Counted from the stretch's first letter, positions 45,227 to 58,573 are shown. The stretch: DNA of 64,000 nucleotides from Mermis nigrescens (GCA_036768485.1 JAVLUZ010000154.1:31145286-31209285); one strand, 5' to 3'. Translations and numbers: made by a program. Notes: generated from the letters alone by a model not told the origin.

Positions 45227-45945
45227 CTGAAAGAATTACGCGCGAAATTAATCAAAGAATGTCGATGGGTTTATCAAAAACTTAGTAAAAAAGTTTTCCG
45301 ATAATATTAAACTTCTTTCGCCGCACCGCATTGCGTGATACAATAAATATCATTAGGCTATCGTATCACCTACGCTCAACAACGCATACTGAATCTGGGA
45401 CAAAACAACGGTCGATTATGGAGCCGATTCTACGTTGTAAATATGAATGAAAAGTCGTAAAAAATAGTGAAATCAAACAGAAACACAACAAGTTCGACGG
45501 ATGTATGTACAAAAAAGAATAGGATCGCAAAACCAATCTTACGATGTGCACGCCGACAAAACATCGCAGTACACGGAAATTATGCAGAAATGCTCAATTT
45601 TTAGTGTTACCATAAACAGTAGTAGTAGTAGTTACTTTCAATTTTAGGAAACGTCGGATACCTTGGACTGTGCATAATCGTGTTGTTGTGCATATCGACA
45701 CTGCTCTAAGAATGATTTTATTTGATATTATTTTGTATAGCTTTCATTATGGAACATTGATCGCACTGACATAATACAGTAACACAGTAACCATACTTAA
45801 GACCGTGTATATCAAACGCGCGTGTGTACAAAACGTGCGGGCGCTCTACGTGCGAAAAAATGTTTAAAATCTGACGAATAATTCATAATAATCAGGCGAC
45901 GGTTTTTGTGAAAATTACAGAAATAGTGGATATTTCTATACTTAC

Positions 45946-46018
45946 TGAGCACCACGTTACACGCGCCACAAAAGTTGTCACTTTTTTGCCGACAAACTTG
46001 TGCCAGTTCATCAGCCAT
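45946..46018 (-). CDS. Candidate 5' exon (uncertain)
   Basis: An ATG at 46018 opens MADELAQVCRQKSDNFCGAC and reaches a strong donor, CTCA|GTAAGTAT, in phase 1 after 24 codons. This phase fits the two leftover bases at the start of the large mucin exon, or those of the small candidate exon at 45183-45226. The region is free of the repeats that fill its surroundings. The peptide is not a good signal sequence and the intron would be about 13 kb, so it may belong to another transcript or be chance. Confidence 0.22.
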
Positions 46019-46029
46019 CCATGAAAGAC

Positions 46030-46750
46030 AACTAACTCGGCGTGATATTGACAGTGCAAGAATACAAAAGGAGAAGATTTAGCAAAGTGGCGAACCGGGC
46101 GCAGCGCGCGAAAGCAAAAATTATTGGAATTAGTTCATTCATGCTCCGACCGTAACTGATAGCAAAAGATACAAAATAAAGTATGTATCTTTGTGCTCCC
46201 AGCTCGACCTACATTATATGTGTATGCATTTTCAACAGAAAAAAAGAATTTTCTATTAAGCTACAACTTTTGTACGAGTATAAACTGAATTGGACGGAAA
46301 ATTGAACAGCTAAATGACCATGTATCAGCTTATGTAAGATAAACAATCACCGGCCGTTACAGAGAATGGTTGCTTAGCAATGTACAGAAACAAACACGGA
46401 TAATGCTAAGCTGACGGGACACGTACATATTCGCAAGAAGAGGTCTACCTATACATGTACCACCTCCCTATAGAAAAATTAAGCAGACAGCAAAGTTTTT
46501 CAGACATCAAAGGTGTGAACATCAGACAATGCTTCAAACTAATTGAATATAAACGGATTTAGCAGAATATCCTGGTCAAGCTTTTTTCTGTTGTGAACTT
46601 CCAGGATATGATATGAATAAATAATTTTCTATTTGTTTACGTCACTAAATTTTCTTGAAATATTCCAGTGCACAGTTCTCAGTCATATTTCGACACGATA
46701 CTTTTCCCATCCTCAGCTTCTCGAAATGGTTGAGCTTTTAGCTGCAAGTA
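46030..46750. other. Repeat-poor region upstream of candidate exon
   Basis: It would be promoter territory if the exon at 45946-46018 is real. No TATA box at a sensible distance was identified. Confidence 0.35.
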
Positions 46751-46754
46751 CGAA

Positions 46755-47229
46755 TTTAGAGGGGCGAAGGGGCGGCCGCCCCCTTTTAGCACAAAAGAGT
46801 TGAGCGCAATAGGAGATAATGCGAATTGTTTTGATAATGCTAGCCCTTTTTTATCATAGTTTTTCAAAATTTTTCTGTGCGCCGGTTAGTACGCATTAAT
46901 GACATTTGCTGACTTTAATGGTTCTCAAAAATCCATATTTTTACGTCGAAAGAGTACTTTAAGTATAGAACAAGGACTTCTTAGAGCAATTTATCGAGCA
47001 TTTTTGGCGCTCCATACCGTTCTGCACTTATTTTGCGCGGTTTTTGTAGAAAACTTTCGAAAATTTTTAAATTTTCTCGGATCACAAATGATTCTGTATA
47101 GCAAAAGAAGGCAAAAACCGCTACTTTAAATAGTGGACGGATCTTTCGAATAATCTTTGACACTATTAGATAGATTTCGGGTCCTGCCCTCCCCCTTGCT
47201 CCTATCAAAAAATCATGGATCCGCCGCTG
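46755..47229 (-). mobile_element. Degraded hAT element related to 36140-36767
   Basis: The right side ends ATGGATCCGCCGCTG (inverse CAGCGGCGGATCCAT). The left side carries AATTTAGAGGGGCG and GGGGCGGCCGCCCCC. Both ends are mutated and no target duplication is visible. Confidence 0.5.
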
Positions 47230-47880
47230 CTAAGTTGTGTTAAGCATGGAAATCTTAATCAATCTGTGTTAGCTTCAAACATACTATTTGAGCTGATTAC
47301 TCATCAAAAGGTAATTGAATGTCTGATGAAACATGATACACATTTCATCTTTCTGATTTTTTTATTGTGAATGTATGGATGTGTACAACTTTGCCTATAT
47401 GTAGGCACATATGCTTATTTGCAGATTACACTGCGAGTAAACGTCGTTTTTGAGTCAAGAAAGCCTCTGTCCGAAGTATTTAATAACCTTGTGTTGGATT
47501 GTAACTTTAGAGTATGGCAGTTGTGTGCAACTCATTCTGTTTACTCTTCATCTACCTCTCAATTGTCTAATTTGCCTTACAGCATTTTAGGCTGCTGCGA
47601 AATTATCAAGCTTTAATCTAAAGTTGCAAGTTTTGCCATTTGAAAAAGTAAAAACATTGATTATGTAAACAGTGATCAAAGTCAACATAGGTACTCAACG
47701 GATCATTTTATTTTTACAAATCGAGTTAAATTATCTTTTTCTGTTGAAGAATTTTTATGTTGTAAAGAAAGCTTGTTTCGTGCAACGAATCCGAGAAAAC
47801 GACTTTAGCGCAAGTTAGTTTGAACCAACAGCAGCTTAACCAGATGAATGAGACTTCCATGAGTTCCTGCAGAGGTCTTT
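47230..47880. other. No gene seen
   Basis: AT-rich sequence between the degraded hAT element and the split MITE. Confidence 0.45.
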
Positions 47881-47965
47881 TGTAGTTTCTTTCACATAAC
47901 TGGGCATAAATCTTGAGCAGTTTTATCGACAATCAGCCAAAGATTACGATAAATAAATGTCAAAC
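47881..47965. mobile_element. TATAGTC MITE copy 7, left half
   Basis: It runs from TAGTTTCTTTCACATAACTG to about AATAAATGTC, where composite element C begins. The missing right half resumes at 52455. Confidence 0.78.
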
Positions 47966-47967
47966 TA

Positions 47968-48708
47968 GCAAAGAAAAATGCTCCGATGGAACAAAAAAGA
48001 TGAATATACTTGGAATTGTGGATTATTAAGGATGTAAAAGGAGGGGACTAGGAAAAATCTACGTCAAGTCGTAAAATCTGCTAAAAATCACACTTCCTCT
48101 AAGCAACGCAAAAAATCGAAGTATATTCTGCGGCCTCTAAAAAAGTGTCTTTTTTAAATAATGTTCAAAGTTTCAGATAAGAGTGTATAAACGAAATCTG
48201 TAATGTTTATTTTTTAAATTGTTGGCAAGTAATAACGCTGACTAGCTTCGTATCCTGAATGATAGAAAAGTAAGTGGTATTGTATTTAAAGTTGTTTTAT
48301 TTTGTTGAGCATTAAAGCAAGCAAAGCAGGGGCCGATTGATTAGTGCACACAATCGTTAAGGGCATGCTTAGTGTACCTACAGTCTGTTTCAAGTCAACT
48401 TACGCGTTTCCTACTGTTTTGAACCATTCACTCAATTGGCTTAGAAAGACTGTTAGTTTACTCAGCATCATTTCCCATAGCTACTGCGTAGCTAATGTGC
48501 TGCTTTTTCAATCATTTTATGGTTAAATATTTATTTTAATCTGTTGGCCGCAGAATATACTTCGATTTTTTGCGTTGCTTAGAGAAAGTGTGATTTTTAG
48601 CAGATTTTGCGACTTTAAGCAGATTTTTTCTAGTCCACTCATTTTACATCCTTAATAATCCACAATTCCAAGTATATTCATCTTTTTTGTTCCATCAGAG
48701 CATTTTGC
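47968..48708. mobile_element. Foldback MITE module, copy C
   Basis: The 741-bp module has arms of about 180 bp that are almost perfect inverse copies (left GCAAAGAAAAATGCTCCGAT; right ends CATCAGAGCATTTTGC). The TA flanks are at 47966-47967 and 48709-48710. Confidence 0.8.
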
Positions 48709-48839
48709 TAGTACACTACTTTTAATTAGCATGATTTCAGTACATCAGTCAGTAAAAACATACAGTAACATACCAAAATTATTGTAACATACCATTATTG
48801 CTGTCTACTGTTGTCTACAACAGAGGTTTGATTTAAAGT

Positions 48840-49690
48840 ATGGTTTCACAACGGAATCAGTAACTTGATTTCGGAAGTATAAAGTTTACTATTTTTTATT
48901 AGCTATAGTAAATATATGTTCCATTCTAAGCAGTTCTGTAAGTTATAGAGGTCGTTCCACATTTAAATAAACTTGGAAACGACATATACGGTACCTACGG
49001 GACTTACTTAAGTACCTGGCTACACTTAGCGCTGGTCAGGTTGCTAGGGCGAAACGCCGGACTCAACCACACGACCCTCAATAACTACGGTCTCAAACTC
49101 CTCGGACCTAAATTCGTCCGTACCTACGGAGCTATTGGCAGCTATGCCCTAAAAACCTAACGCAGTAGTAATTAAGTAGCCCCGGAATTTCGCCCTAGGT
49201 CAGTTGACCTATTTTGGACCAAAATAATAATTAACGCGAAAAGATTTGTTAACTTGTTTTCGCCAGAGAATACCTATGGCGAAAAACTATTTCTTCTCTG
49301 GTTCCTACGAGCACAATTAACAATGAAAACAACAACAAAGAGCTCTCAACCAGCCAGTCATCTTACATAAAAATTATGAAATAATTTTTATGATTTTTAA
49401 ATTGAAAATTTGGTGTTTGAATTTGCGATAAAGAAAATAATCAAAAGATAGTCACATGGATTATTTAAGCCGAGTAATAAAGTAAGGGCCGTTCACCAAT
49501 TCCAAACTAAACGCAACTGATCACTATGAAAAAGTTTTGAAAAATGAGCTTGCTAAGCGAGAGTTGTAAACCAAGAGAAACTTAAAGTTTAAACCTACCA
49601 TTAAATTATGAAGAGAATTATGAAAGATTTTAAACTTTAAGAGAATGGAAAAAGGTGGGATGTTGGTAAATTAAAAAACAAAGTTTTTCA
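48840..49690. other. Insertion inside copy C, unrecognised
   Basis: This sequence is absent from the matching place in copies A and D. It includes a less AT-rich block (48990-49200) with CCTACGG words that does not look like the rest of the element. No ORF or terminal repeats could be assigned. Confidence 0.4.
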
Positions 49691-52454
49691 GCAGAAACTC
49701 AAAAACTTTACGCAAATATCAAGTGTAAGGAACACTAACGCTTAGATTTGGAAGTAAAATAAATTTGTAGTATAAACTACATATCAACAACAAATGAATA
49801 GTGCAAACTTTACACAACTACCAGCTGTAGAGAAAACTAACAGTCAGATACCCAATTCTGATTTTACATAGGACATTTCGCAAAAAAATTTAAGCTTCCG
49901 CAAGGCTCTAGAACTGAAGTTAATATACAGTGTAAACCATACACAACCACAGAGTGTAAAGACGACTTTAGTCGGATTCGTAATTCTAATATTAAATATT
50001 ACTCAGATATTACGATAGAGATTTATGAAAAAATTGAGTCTCCACAATAACCCGAGAACACATAAACATCAGTTGCAAACTACTTTACACCACTGTTGAG
50101 TGTAAGCAAACGCGCTCAACTAGCGTCTCACATTTGATTCCTGCTACATTTTTAGACTTTAGAAAAAGTCAAGCTTCTCCAAGGCTCCAGAACTAAAGTT
50201 ATGCAGTGTAAACTTTACACAACCACAGAGTGTAAAGAAAATTTAAGTCGGATACGTAATTCTGATATTACTCTGATATTACGGTCAACATTTATGAAAA
50301 AATTAAGTCTCCACAACGGCCCGAGGACAAATAAATATCTCATGTTAACCACTTTATACCACTGTTGTGTGCAAACAAACTGGCGTTTCACATTTGGTTT
50401 CTGGTTCATTTTTAGACTTGAGATTATGTCCAGACTCATAACCCAGAACTTGACAGAAAAAAACAAGACAGAAACACGTTTAACTCCCCCATTTTTTGAC
50501 TTTACATTTACCGAAAAAGCTAAATATTGATGTAAACAAATGCAATTCGCTGTGACGCGTACCCCTTAGAAAGTACTTTATTTTTATCCTATTCGACCTC
50601 GCCCGACTTCTGAACAGAGAAAGTGGCGAACAAAAAATGTACAAACACGTATTTTCCACTGTCCACCACATTGTAAACTTTAAAAATCTGAACCTAACGC
50701 CCCATTGAATGTAAATAAATTCGGTTCAGGCCAGTTGTTGCCCTTTGATTGTAGTACGTTTGTATCTGCCAAAGTTATGTTCCGCAAAATATTTGATATG
50801 ATTTACCAATCAAAATACGAAAAAAATCTGTTTTTTCGCCCACTTTACACCTCAGATTTCGAACTTTATACCCCATAAACATCTCAATATTACTTTTTTT
50901 GAACGCGGCTTGCTTCGACGTGTAGCCATTAGAAGTTACTTTATTTCTATTTTATTCAATTCATCCCAACTCATAACCGAAAAAGTTGGCAGAGAAATCT
51001 TGGACAAAATCTGTTTTTTTACTCATCCACTAGAGTGTAAAGTTTAAAACCCTGGTACTAACTGCGTATTGATTGTAGAAAAGTTTGCTGGTAAGCATAA
51101 GATAGCCTTTGATCCGAAGTACATATCTGTCAGAAAAAATTTCCTAAAACTCATAACCGGAGTTGTTGGCAGACATAAACAAGTCGAAAACTCGGCCAAA
51201 ATGTGTCTTTTCACCCCCAGATTTTCGCACTTTTCACACTCCCATTCGAGAACTGAGGCGAAATTTAAAAAACAAAAAAGTGTTATCTGCAGAACCTAAA
51301 TAGATGAATAAGTCAAATGAAGTGCATGGTTTTGCCAAAAGAATTAAAAAAATGAAAAAAATTAGCATTCAGAAGATTAGAACCCATCTTTTTTTAAGAC
51401 CGCATCCAAGAACGGAGTTGTCAACCACTGCGCCAACTCGACATATCGGCAGATTTCATCTTGATTATACCATTTTGAAAAATATTCATTATTCTACTGA
51501 AGTTTAAGAATAGTGCATTTATGATGATAAAAATAATTATTTATTAAAGACGAGTCAAAAGCCTCTGAAATAAGAAAAATCTGATCAAACAATATGCAAT
51601 ACGGAGTTATCTATCGACATTAGAATATAGATGTAGGTATAATTCAAAGTTCACCTCTTCATAACTCAACGAACACTGGCTGTAGAAAAGTTTAAAGGTC
51701 AGATTCGTTATTCTGACCTTACAGAGAACATTTAAAAAAATTCATCATCTACGACGCTCTGGGCGCAAAATGATTCTCGGTGTAAACTTTACACTTGTGC
51801 TTATACCGCAATATTGGGTGTATAGAAACAAAATAAGCTGGGATCTGTAACGCTAAGGTCAGGGCACCTTTTAAGCATAATTAGCATGTTCCGCCTACTT
51901 AGCGGAGTAGTTGAAGAAATATCGTTTTTCGTCTCGAACGCTTTACACTAAAACGATCACAGATAAAGAAATATTGCATTATAAGAAAAACAAAAAAATC
52001 TGGTTTTGAGATTTTGCAACCCTCTACATTATTAAACTGATTGGACTGCACAGAAACCAAAATTGAGTTAGATAAGCTATAGGACACGCAAGGAGTAAAA
52101 AACACGTATACTTTACAGTTTTGTGCAACAACCATAGAGTGTAAAGAAATTTTAAGGTCAGATTCGTAATCTACAGCTCAGGGGAAACATTTTAAAAAAA
52201 AATTGGTCCTCCGCAAATTATTTGATTTTTCGGTTTACACTTTACACGCTCATTGCTAACTCAGTATTGAGTGTAAACAAAAAAAAGACCGGCATCGAAT
52301 TTATTTAATTATCCATCGATTAAAAAAAACCGCACCTCCCAGGTGTGTGCCGTTGTTGCTGTGAGGGGAGACACAAATTTCGCACTCGTTCTGATAAACA
52401 TATAAGAAAAAGGATGGCTAAGTATATTATAGGTACGCGCTAACGCGCTACCTA

Positions 52455-52539
52455 TGATCAATGCTACAATCGCAATCTGTCAGCTTGTCAAAAATTATTT
52501 TCAAAACTTATGCCAAAATTGGTGTGAAACACAATATAG
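52455..52539. mobile_element. TATAGTC MITE copy 7, right half
   Basis: It resumes with GATCAATGCTACAATCGCAA and ends GGTGTGAAACACAATATAG. With 47881-47965 it makes one family member, interrupted by 4.5 kb. Confidence 0.78.
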
Positions 52540-52718
52540 GTAAGCGAATTTATTCATTGTTAAACCTATTTGACAATTTATAAGATAAGCGAAAGATCAA
52601 AATTTATGTAAACTTATTTGTGTAAACAAGTGAAAAAGGTATAGTTCCATTAGAAAGTGCATGAAAAGCTACAAAATATTGTCCTAAAATGACACCCTTA
52701 CTACCGTTGTTTAACCTT

Positions 52719-53260
52719 GGACTGCCCCCAGGGCGGAGAAACCTCCGACGGAACCGGGGTCACCTAATATATGAATAATGGGGTACTCCATTTCGGAGCC
52801 CCTAGACCCCCTTCAGTGAGAGAAATTTTGCCGAAATCAGGATTGGGGTGTGACCCTGATGTGTCCTACTTGGGGAACCCCGATTTCGGCACTGTGGACT
52901 GCCCCCAAAGCGGAGAAACCCCCGACGGAACCGGGGTCAGCTACGTATATGACTCATGGGGTACTCCGTTTCTGAGCCCCTAGTAGACCCCCTTCAGTGA
53001 GATAAATTTCTCCGAAAACGGGGTTGGGGTGTTGACCCTGATGGGACCTACATGGGGAACCCCGGTTCCGGCACTTTGGACTGCCCCTTAGCGGAGAAAT
53101 CCTCGACGGAACCGGGTTCAGCTATACATATGAATAATGGGGTACCCCGTTTCCGAGCCTCTACCCCCTTTAGTGGGAGAAATTTATCCGGCAACGGGGT
53201 TTAGGTTGTTCATCCTGATGGGCCCTACTTGTGGAACGCCTGTTCCGGCGCTTTGGATCG
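52719..53260. repeat. GC-rich ~180-bp satellite, three copies
   Basis: Units start with GGACTGCCCC at 52719, 52896 and 53078, and a degraded fourth starts at 53255. Each holds CGGAGAAACCYCCGACGGAA, a GGGGTACTCC box and CCCCTTCAGTGAGA. It is much richer in GC than the surroundings and lies in the spacer of the large inverted repeat. Confidence 0.88.
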
Positions 53261-54678
53261 TCCCCGTTTCCAGCTTTTACCCATCGTTTCCGTTTCCGTT
53301 TCCGTTTCTGGCATTTACCCACTGTTCCCGTTTCCGCATTGTAAACTACGCAAAAATACATAGAAATATTTGAAATCGTGTCAGTTTTTTCAAAAGCCGT
53401 ACGTTTGCTTCTTCCGTTTGATTTATACATTGAGTTGTGTCGCACGCACGTTGGTGACACCAGAAGTATTCATAAGTTGATATTTTCGGCCTATCTTTTC
53501 CAATTCGAAACTTGAATTAAATCGGTACGAAGGCAAAACGACCAATTGTGTGGTATAGTGCAGAAGCGACATCGTCTATTGGTTGATTTTCGTTTGTAAA
53601 CTAGTTTGATTTGGCTTCCGCAATTGCAAAAGTTTTTATCTGAAATATGCCTTTAAATAAAACAAAAAATAGCCTCAAAAATGGCATAAATGCGCAGATA
53701 GTGTATGTACATGTTGATCCAAACTTTGTAATCCTTTACAAGCACTCTTACAGGAAAAATTCGATTTTCATTAATAGTTTTCGTGTCTTATTCTTGTGTT
53801 TTTGAAAAGACCCGCCTCTGGCCAGTGGCGGGTCTTTGGACCAGTAGCGAGTCTTCGCAAGCCGAACCAGTGCTCAATTACCGAAAAAGTTGCGCTGCAT
53901 TCAATCCGGAGATGAAACATCATCTCGACAGGTTAAACCGAAAGCTATAAATAGCCCATCGTGAAAACGAGCAGTCGGAAAAGCTATATGTACGAGTAGC
54001 CCATCTGAACAGCAAAAATGAGCTGACGCGTAAGATAAATATGTACATCCGAAACAGCAAAAACGAGCTGACGGGAAAGCTACGAATAATAGCAGCGCCT
54101 GAGCTCGATGAGTGTGTATGTGTGGCAGTCGCCCGTCAATCCTCTGCCATTACCTGACATGCTAATTATGCATATATTAATTTTTTGACAAATTTCCTAA
54201 AATTGAAAAACCTAATTAATACTTAAGTAGTTAATACTTTTAAGTCTTGTAAATTAACCTAATATTTTCCTTATACAAAATATCTTGCATTATATCTTAA
54301 ACGTGTATTATTCCAATGTTCATTGTATAATTATAGCGTATGATACATGCTTAATGCTCTAACGCTGTTTACAAAGTTATAATAGTACACAGTTGCGCAG
54401 GTTTAGCCGATATATCTTCATGCAAATAGATTTTCAATATCTGTCACAAAATTGCGTCCATTTAAGGCGTTCCTTTTTTCATTTTCCCATCCTATGTAAA
54501 TTTGAACAAAAATATATTTAGCGTCTCTTTTTTCTCTTCCTGTCTTGTCATTGTTCATTGGTATCTATGTTCTAATCCAGCGTCGCGTCTGCAATATTCG
54601 TTGTATTACGTTTATATTAATAATTCAATACAGGACCGTTCATTTTTGCTGAGTGCCATTCATGCCTTGTCCACATCA
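53261..54678. other. Spacer between the facing composite elements
   Basis: There is a short TTTCCG run at about 53285-53312. A stretch at 53940-54100 shows two or three loose repeats of an AAAGCTA...GAGCTGACG-like word. I see no convincing gene. Confidence 0.5.
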
Positions 54679-54869
54679 TAGATAGCGCGATAGCGCTACC
54701 TATAATATACTTGGCCACCCTTTTTTCTTATATGTTTTTCACAGCGAGTGCGAAATTTCTGCCCCCCCTCACAGCTATAACGGCACACATCTGAGGAGTG
54801 CGGTTTTTTTTAAAAGGTAGATAATAAAAAAACTTAGTTCCCCCATTTTTTTTATTGTTTACACTCAAT

Positions 54870-55860
54870 ACCGAGCGCGTCGTGGTAAAGTTTACACCAA
54901 AAATTCAAATAATTTGCGGAGGGCCAATTTTTTTAAAAAATGTTTTCCCTGATTAGTAGGTTACGAATCTGGTCTTAAAATTTCTTTACACTTATTGGTT
55001 GTTGCACAGGAGTGTAAATTAGACGGTTTTTTTACAGTTTTTATGTGGCCAAGCATATCTGACTCAGTTTTACATTCTATGCAGTCTGATTGGTTTCAAA
55101 ATGTAGACGGTTAAAAAATCTAGGGAGACTTTTTTTTAATTTTTTTTAAAAAGTAATATTCTCGAATTTAGAGGCGGTTTAATGTAAAGAGTCTGGGACA
55201 AAAAAATATTTTCCCTGCCATATTCTCCACTTGGCAGACAAAACGTGGTAACTACCTTTAAAATGTGCCTCGTCTTAAGCGCTACACGTCAAAATTTATT
55301 TTGTTTCTTTACAATCAATATTGCGTTATTAGTGCAAGTGTAAACTTTACACTGAAAAAAATTTTTCCACCTATAGCGTCGTGGATGATAAATTTTTTTA
55401 AAAATGTTTTCCCTAATTAGTAGGTTACGAATCTGGTCTTAAAATTTCTTTACACTCATTGGTTGTTGCACAGGAGTGTAAATTAGACGGTTTTTTACTG
55501 TTTTCATGTGCAAGAGCATATCTACCTCAGTTTTAAATTGTATGCAGTCTGATTGATTTCAAAAGGTAGACGGTTATAAAATCTCGAAGAAAACTTCTTT
55601 TATTATTTTTTTAAAGCAATATTTTCGAATTTAGAGGCGGTTTATTGTAAAGAGTCGGGGACAAAAAAATATTTTTTTCCTGCCATATTCTCCACTTGGT
55701 AGACAGAACGTGGTAACTACCTTTAAAATGTGCCTCGTCTTAAGCGCTACACGTCAAAATTTATTTTGTTTCTTTACAATCGATATTGCGTTATTAGTGC
55801 AGGTGTAAACTTTACACTAAAAAATTTTTTTCGCCCAGAGCGTCGTGGATGATAAATTTT
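54870..55860 (+). repeat. 464-bp tandem duplication inside copy D
   Basis: The segment around TGTTTTCCCTGATTAGTAGG at 54941 returns at 55405 and, more diverged, at 55870. The first two units are nearly identical over their whole length, including TGCACAGGAGTGTAAATTAG and GGTAACTACCTTTAAAATGT. Confidence 0.85.
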
Positions 55861-56949
55861 TTTTAAAAATGTTCTCTGTGAGGTCAGAATAACGAATCTG
55901 ACCTTCAAACTTTTCTACAATTAATACACAGTACCAGGGGTTTAATTTTTACACTCTAGTGGATGAGTAAAAAAAAAGCAGATTTTGTCCAAGATTTTTC
56001 TGCCAACTTTTTCGGTTATGAGTTAAGATGATTTAAATAGATAAATATAAAGTAACTTTTAAGGGCTACACGTCGAAGCAAACCGCGTTCAAAAAACGTA
56101 ATATTGAGTTGTTTATGGGGGTGTAAAGTTCGAAATCTGAGGTGTAAAATAGGCGAAAAAACAGGTTTTTTCGTATTTAATTGGTAAATCATATCAAATA
56201 TTTCGCGGAACATAAGTTTGGCACATACAAACGTACTACAATCAAAGGGCTACAAACTGGCCCAAACCGAATTTATTTACACTCAACGGGGCGTTCGGTT
56301 CAGATTTTTAAAGTTTACAATGTGGTGGACAGTGAAAAATACGTGTTTGTCCATATTTTTGTTCGCCACCCCTTAAAAAGTACTTTATTCTTATCCTATT
56401 CGACCTCTACCGACTTCTTCACTTCATATTTTTGTTCGCCACCCCTTAGAAAGTACTTTATTTTTATCCTATTCGACTTCTCCCGACTTCTGAAAAGAGA
56501 AAGTGGAGTGTAAATAAATTCGGTTTGGGCCAGTTTGTAGCCCTTTGATTGTAGTACGTTTGTATGTGTCAAACTTATGTTTGTAAACTTTACACTGAAA
56601 AAATTTTTTGGGAAAAAAAATCGGTTTGGGTTTTTTTAAACAAATGAAAAAAACCGATTGATTGCCCCAGATGTACATTCTTGTGCTCAATTTCCATACG
56701 CACGTACGCGACCGTTAAGCGCAACGCTTAAGTGAGTCGCCCGGGACCACCTTCCCCTAAAAATTATCATATTTTTAATTCCATTTCCACACATATTTGC
56801 AATCAAAATCCGGGATAGGAAAATGGGTACTCGGGCTTAATGCGACTTGAGTACGAATTGGTATGTGTGTTATCATATCTTACGTGTGTTAAAAGATCAT
56901 ATGTGTGTGTCTCATATTTGTGCTTGTCTCGTTTGTACATACCTTTACC

Positions 56950-57134
56950 CAGGGGCGGATTTAGGGTGGGGCGGCCGCCTCCCCATTGGCCCAAAAAAGT
57001 GCGCAAAATTAAGCATTTTCAAGCGATTTTTAGCGATTTTCGGCTTAAAACGGCTAATTTTTCCGCCCAAGTCAGGGTTCCGCCCCCTTAGGGGTACCGC
57101 CCCCCCCATTAGGAAAATCCTAGATCCGCCACTG
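56950..57134. mobile_element. hAT MITE, 185 bp
   Basis: Ends are CAGGGGCGGATTTAGG and CCTAGATCCGCCACTG (inverse CAGTGGCGGATCTAGG), with a perfect 8-bp target duplication CCTTTACC at 56942-56949 and 57135-57142. It is inserted in the unrelated block within copy D. Confidence 0.93.
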
Positions 57135-58070
57135 CCTTTACCGTTAGCTTTTGCCCATAGGCCTATTGTCGTATTCATAGATCCTTTTCATCTCTTGGTT
57201 CGTGTTGTTACGCCTCTTTTTCCGTATCAGTTAAAACTGCGTGCGAGCGCAGTTTTGACGGCACTTTAAGATTTTACATTTTACAATTAGTTTTTGAGCC
57301 TGAGAGCCTCTCCACCAGCTTCCGCGCTGAGCGTATCTTTTTCTTTTCGTCGCCGTACGTGAGAAGACTCCGTACGTACGTGCCTTTTTATCTGCTTGGC
57401 TGCAGAACTCGTCTGTTAGTTTTCCTGCGTAGTATGCACGCTTCTTTTCGCCGTACGCTTTGTTTTTATCATTCGTGTTTGTGCCAATTGACATCAATTG
57501 TATGCCTTTGGCAGGGCTTTGTGCCCTTGTTTAATTACATTGTTGGATTTTACCCGATTATTGTAACACGACGGTCGGCAGCATGTATCCTCCATGCTGT
57601 CGCTTTTTAATTGCTTCATAATTTTTCTGTCCAAAAAATATTGTAAAAATTAATTATTTAATTAACGATGCTGGGCTCGGTTGAATTTCCGTGCTGTTGA
57701 ATTCTGTCCTTGTGCTACACTATACTTAAGAACCCTTAATATTTTCAAGCGCCGGAATTCGGTCCAAAACAAGTTAAATAATAATCCTTTTGAGCCCTCA
57801 ATTAGGTTTCCGGGGAACTTACTTTAATTAGGTACTTAATCTCAAAGGGGATAAGTAAGTTTTACTAGGTGCGTGCGTAGAGGGACGGGCTACCTTGAAT
57901 AGGCCGGGCCGCTTACCCCCGAATCGCCGGCTGGTGATCGACCTCCTAAAAAGGGCGAGAACCCCCGTGTGAGCGCATAAGCTTGAGATTCGGGTTAAGT
58001 AAGCGAAGTGAACGTAGCTTGAGTCTACGTTAACACATCTGATATTTATTTGTCCTTGGGCCATTGTGGA
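57135..58070. other. Unrecognised insertion inside copy D
   Basis: This is comparatively GC-rich sequence with several small ORFs on both strands, none like a known protein. Candidates include degraded retroelement sequence; no long terminal repeats were identified. Confidence 0.4.
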
Positions 58071-58573
58071 GACTTAATGTTTTCATAAATGTTGATCGTA
58101 ATATCAGAATAACGAATCCGACTGAAATTTTCTTTATACTCTGTGGTTGTGTAAAGTTTACACTGCCTATTAACTCAACTCTTGTTCTAGAGCCTTGCGG
58201 AAGCTTAATTTTTTCAAAATGTTCTACGTAAAATCAGAATTGAGAATCTGACTATTAGTTTTCTCTACACTTAGTACTTGTGTTAAATTTGCACTAATCA
58301 TTTGTTGTTAAAATGTAGTTTATACTACAAATTTATTTTACTTCCAAATCTGAGCGTTAGTGTTCCTTTCACTTGAAATTTGCGTAAAGTTAATGCTGAA
58401 AAACTTTGATCTGTTAAAATAATGTAAGGTTGTCTTGTTTGAGAAGGATAATGCTGATGTTAATAACAGTATTGCTTTCCGTGTTCTCGGACTGCTGTCA
58501 TTATATTGGCATGTTACTGTATGTGTTTACTGACTGATGTACTTAAATCATACTAATTAAAAGCGGGGTACTA

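Larger units (their letters stand above)
47968..52454 (-). mobile_element. Composite element P, copy C (inverted)
   Basis: This copy is reversed: the foldback module is at the left (47968-48708) and the GC-rich hairpin end at the right (52430-52454). It is inserted into a TATAGTC MITE whose halves lie at 47881-47965 and 52455-52539, which shows that the whole 4.5 kb entered as one unit. About 0.85 kb near 48840-49690 is extra sequence absent from the other copies. The interior contains many GTGTAAAG and TTACGAATCTGAC motifs. Confidence 0.75.

Noticed and set aside
54120..57610. LTR retrotransposon between the facing elements
   Set aside because: No direct long terminal repeats, primer-binding site or reverse transcriptase motif were found.
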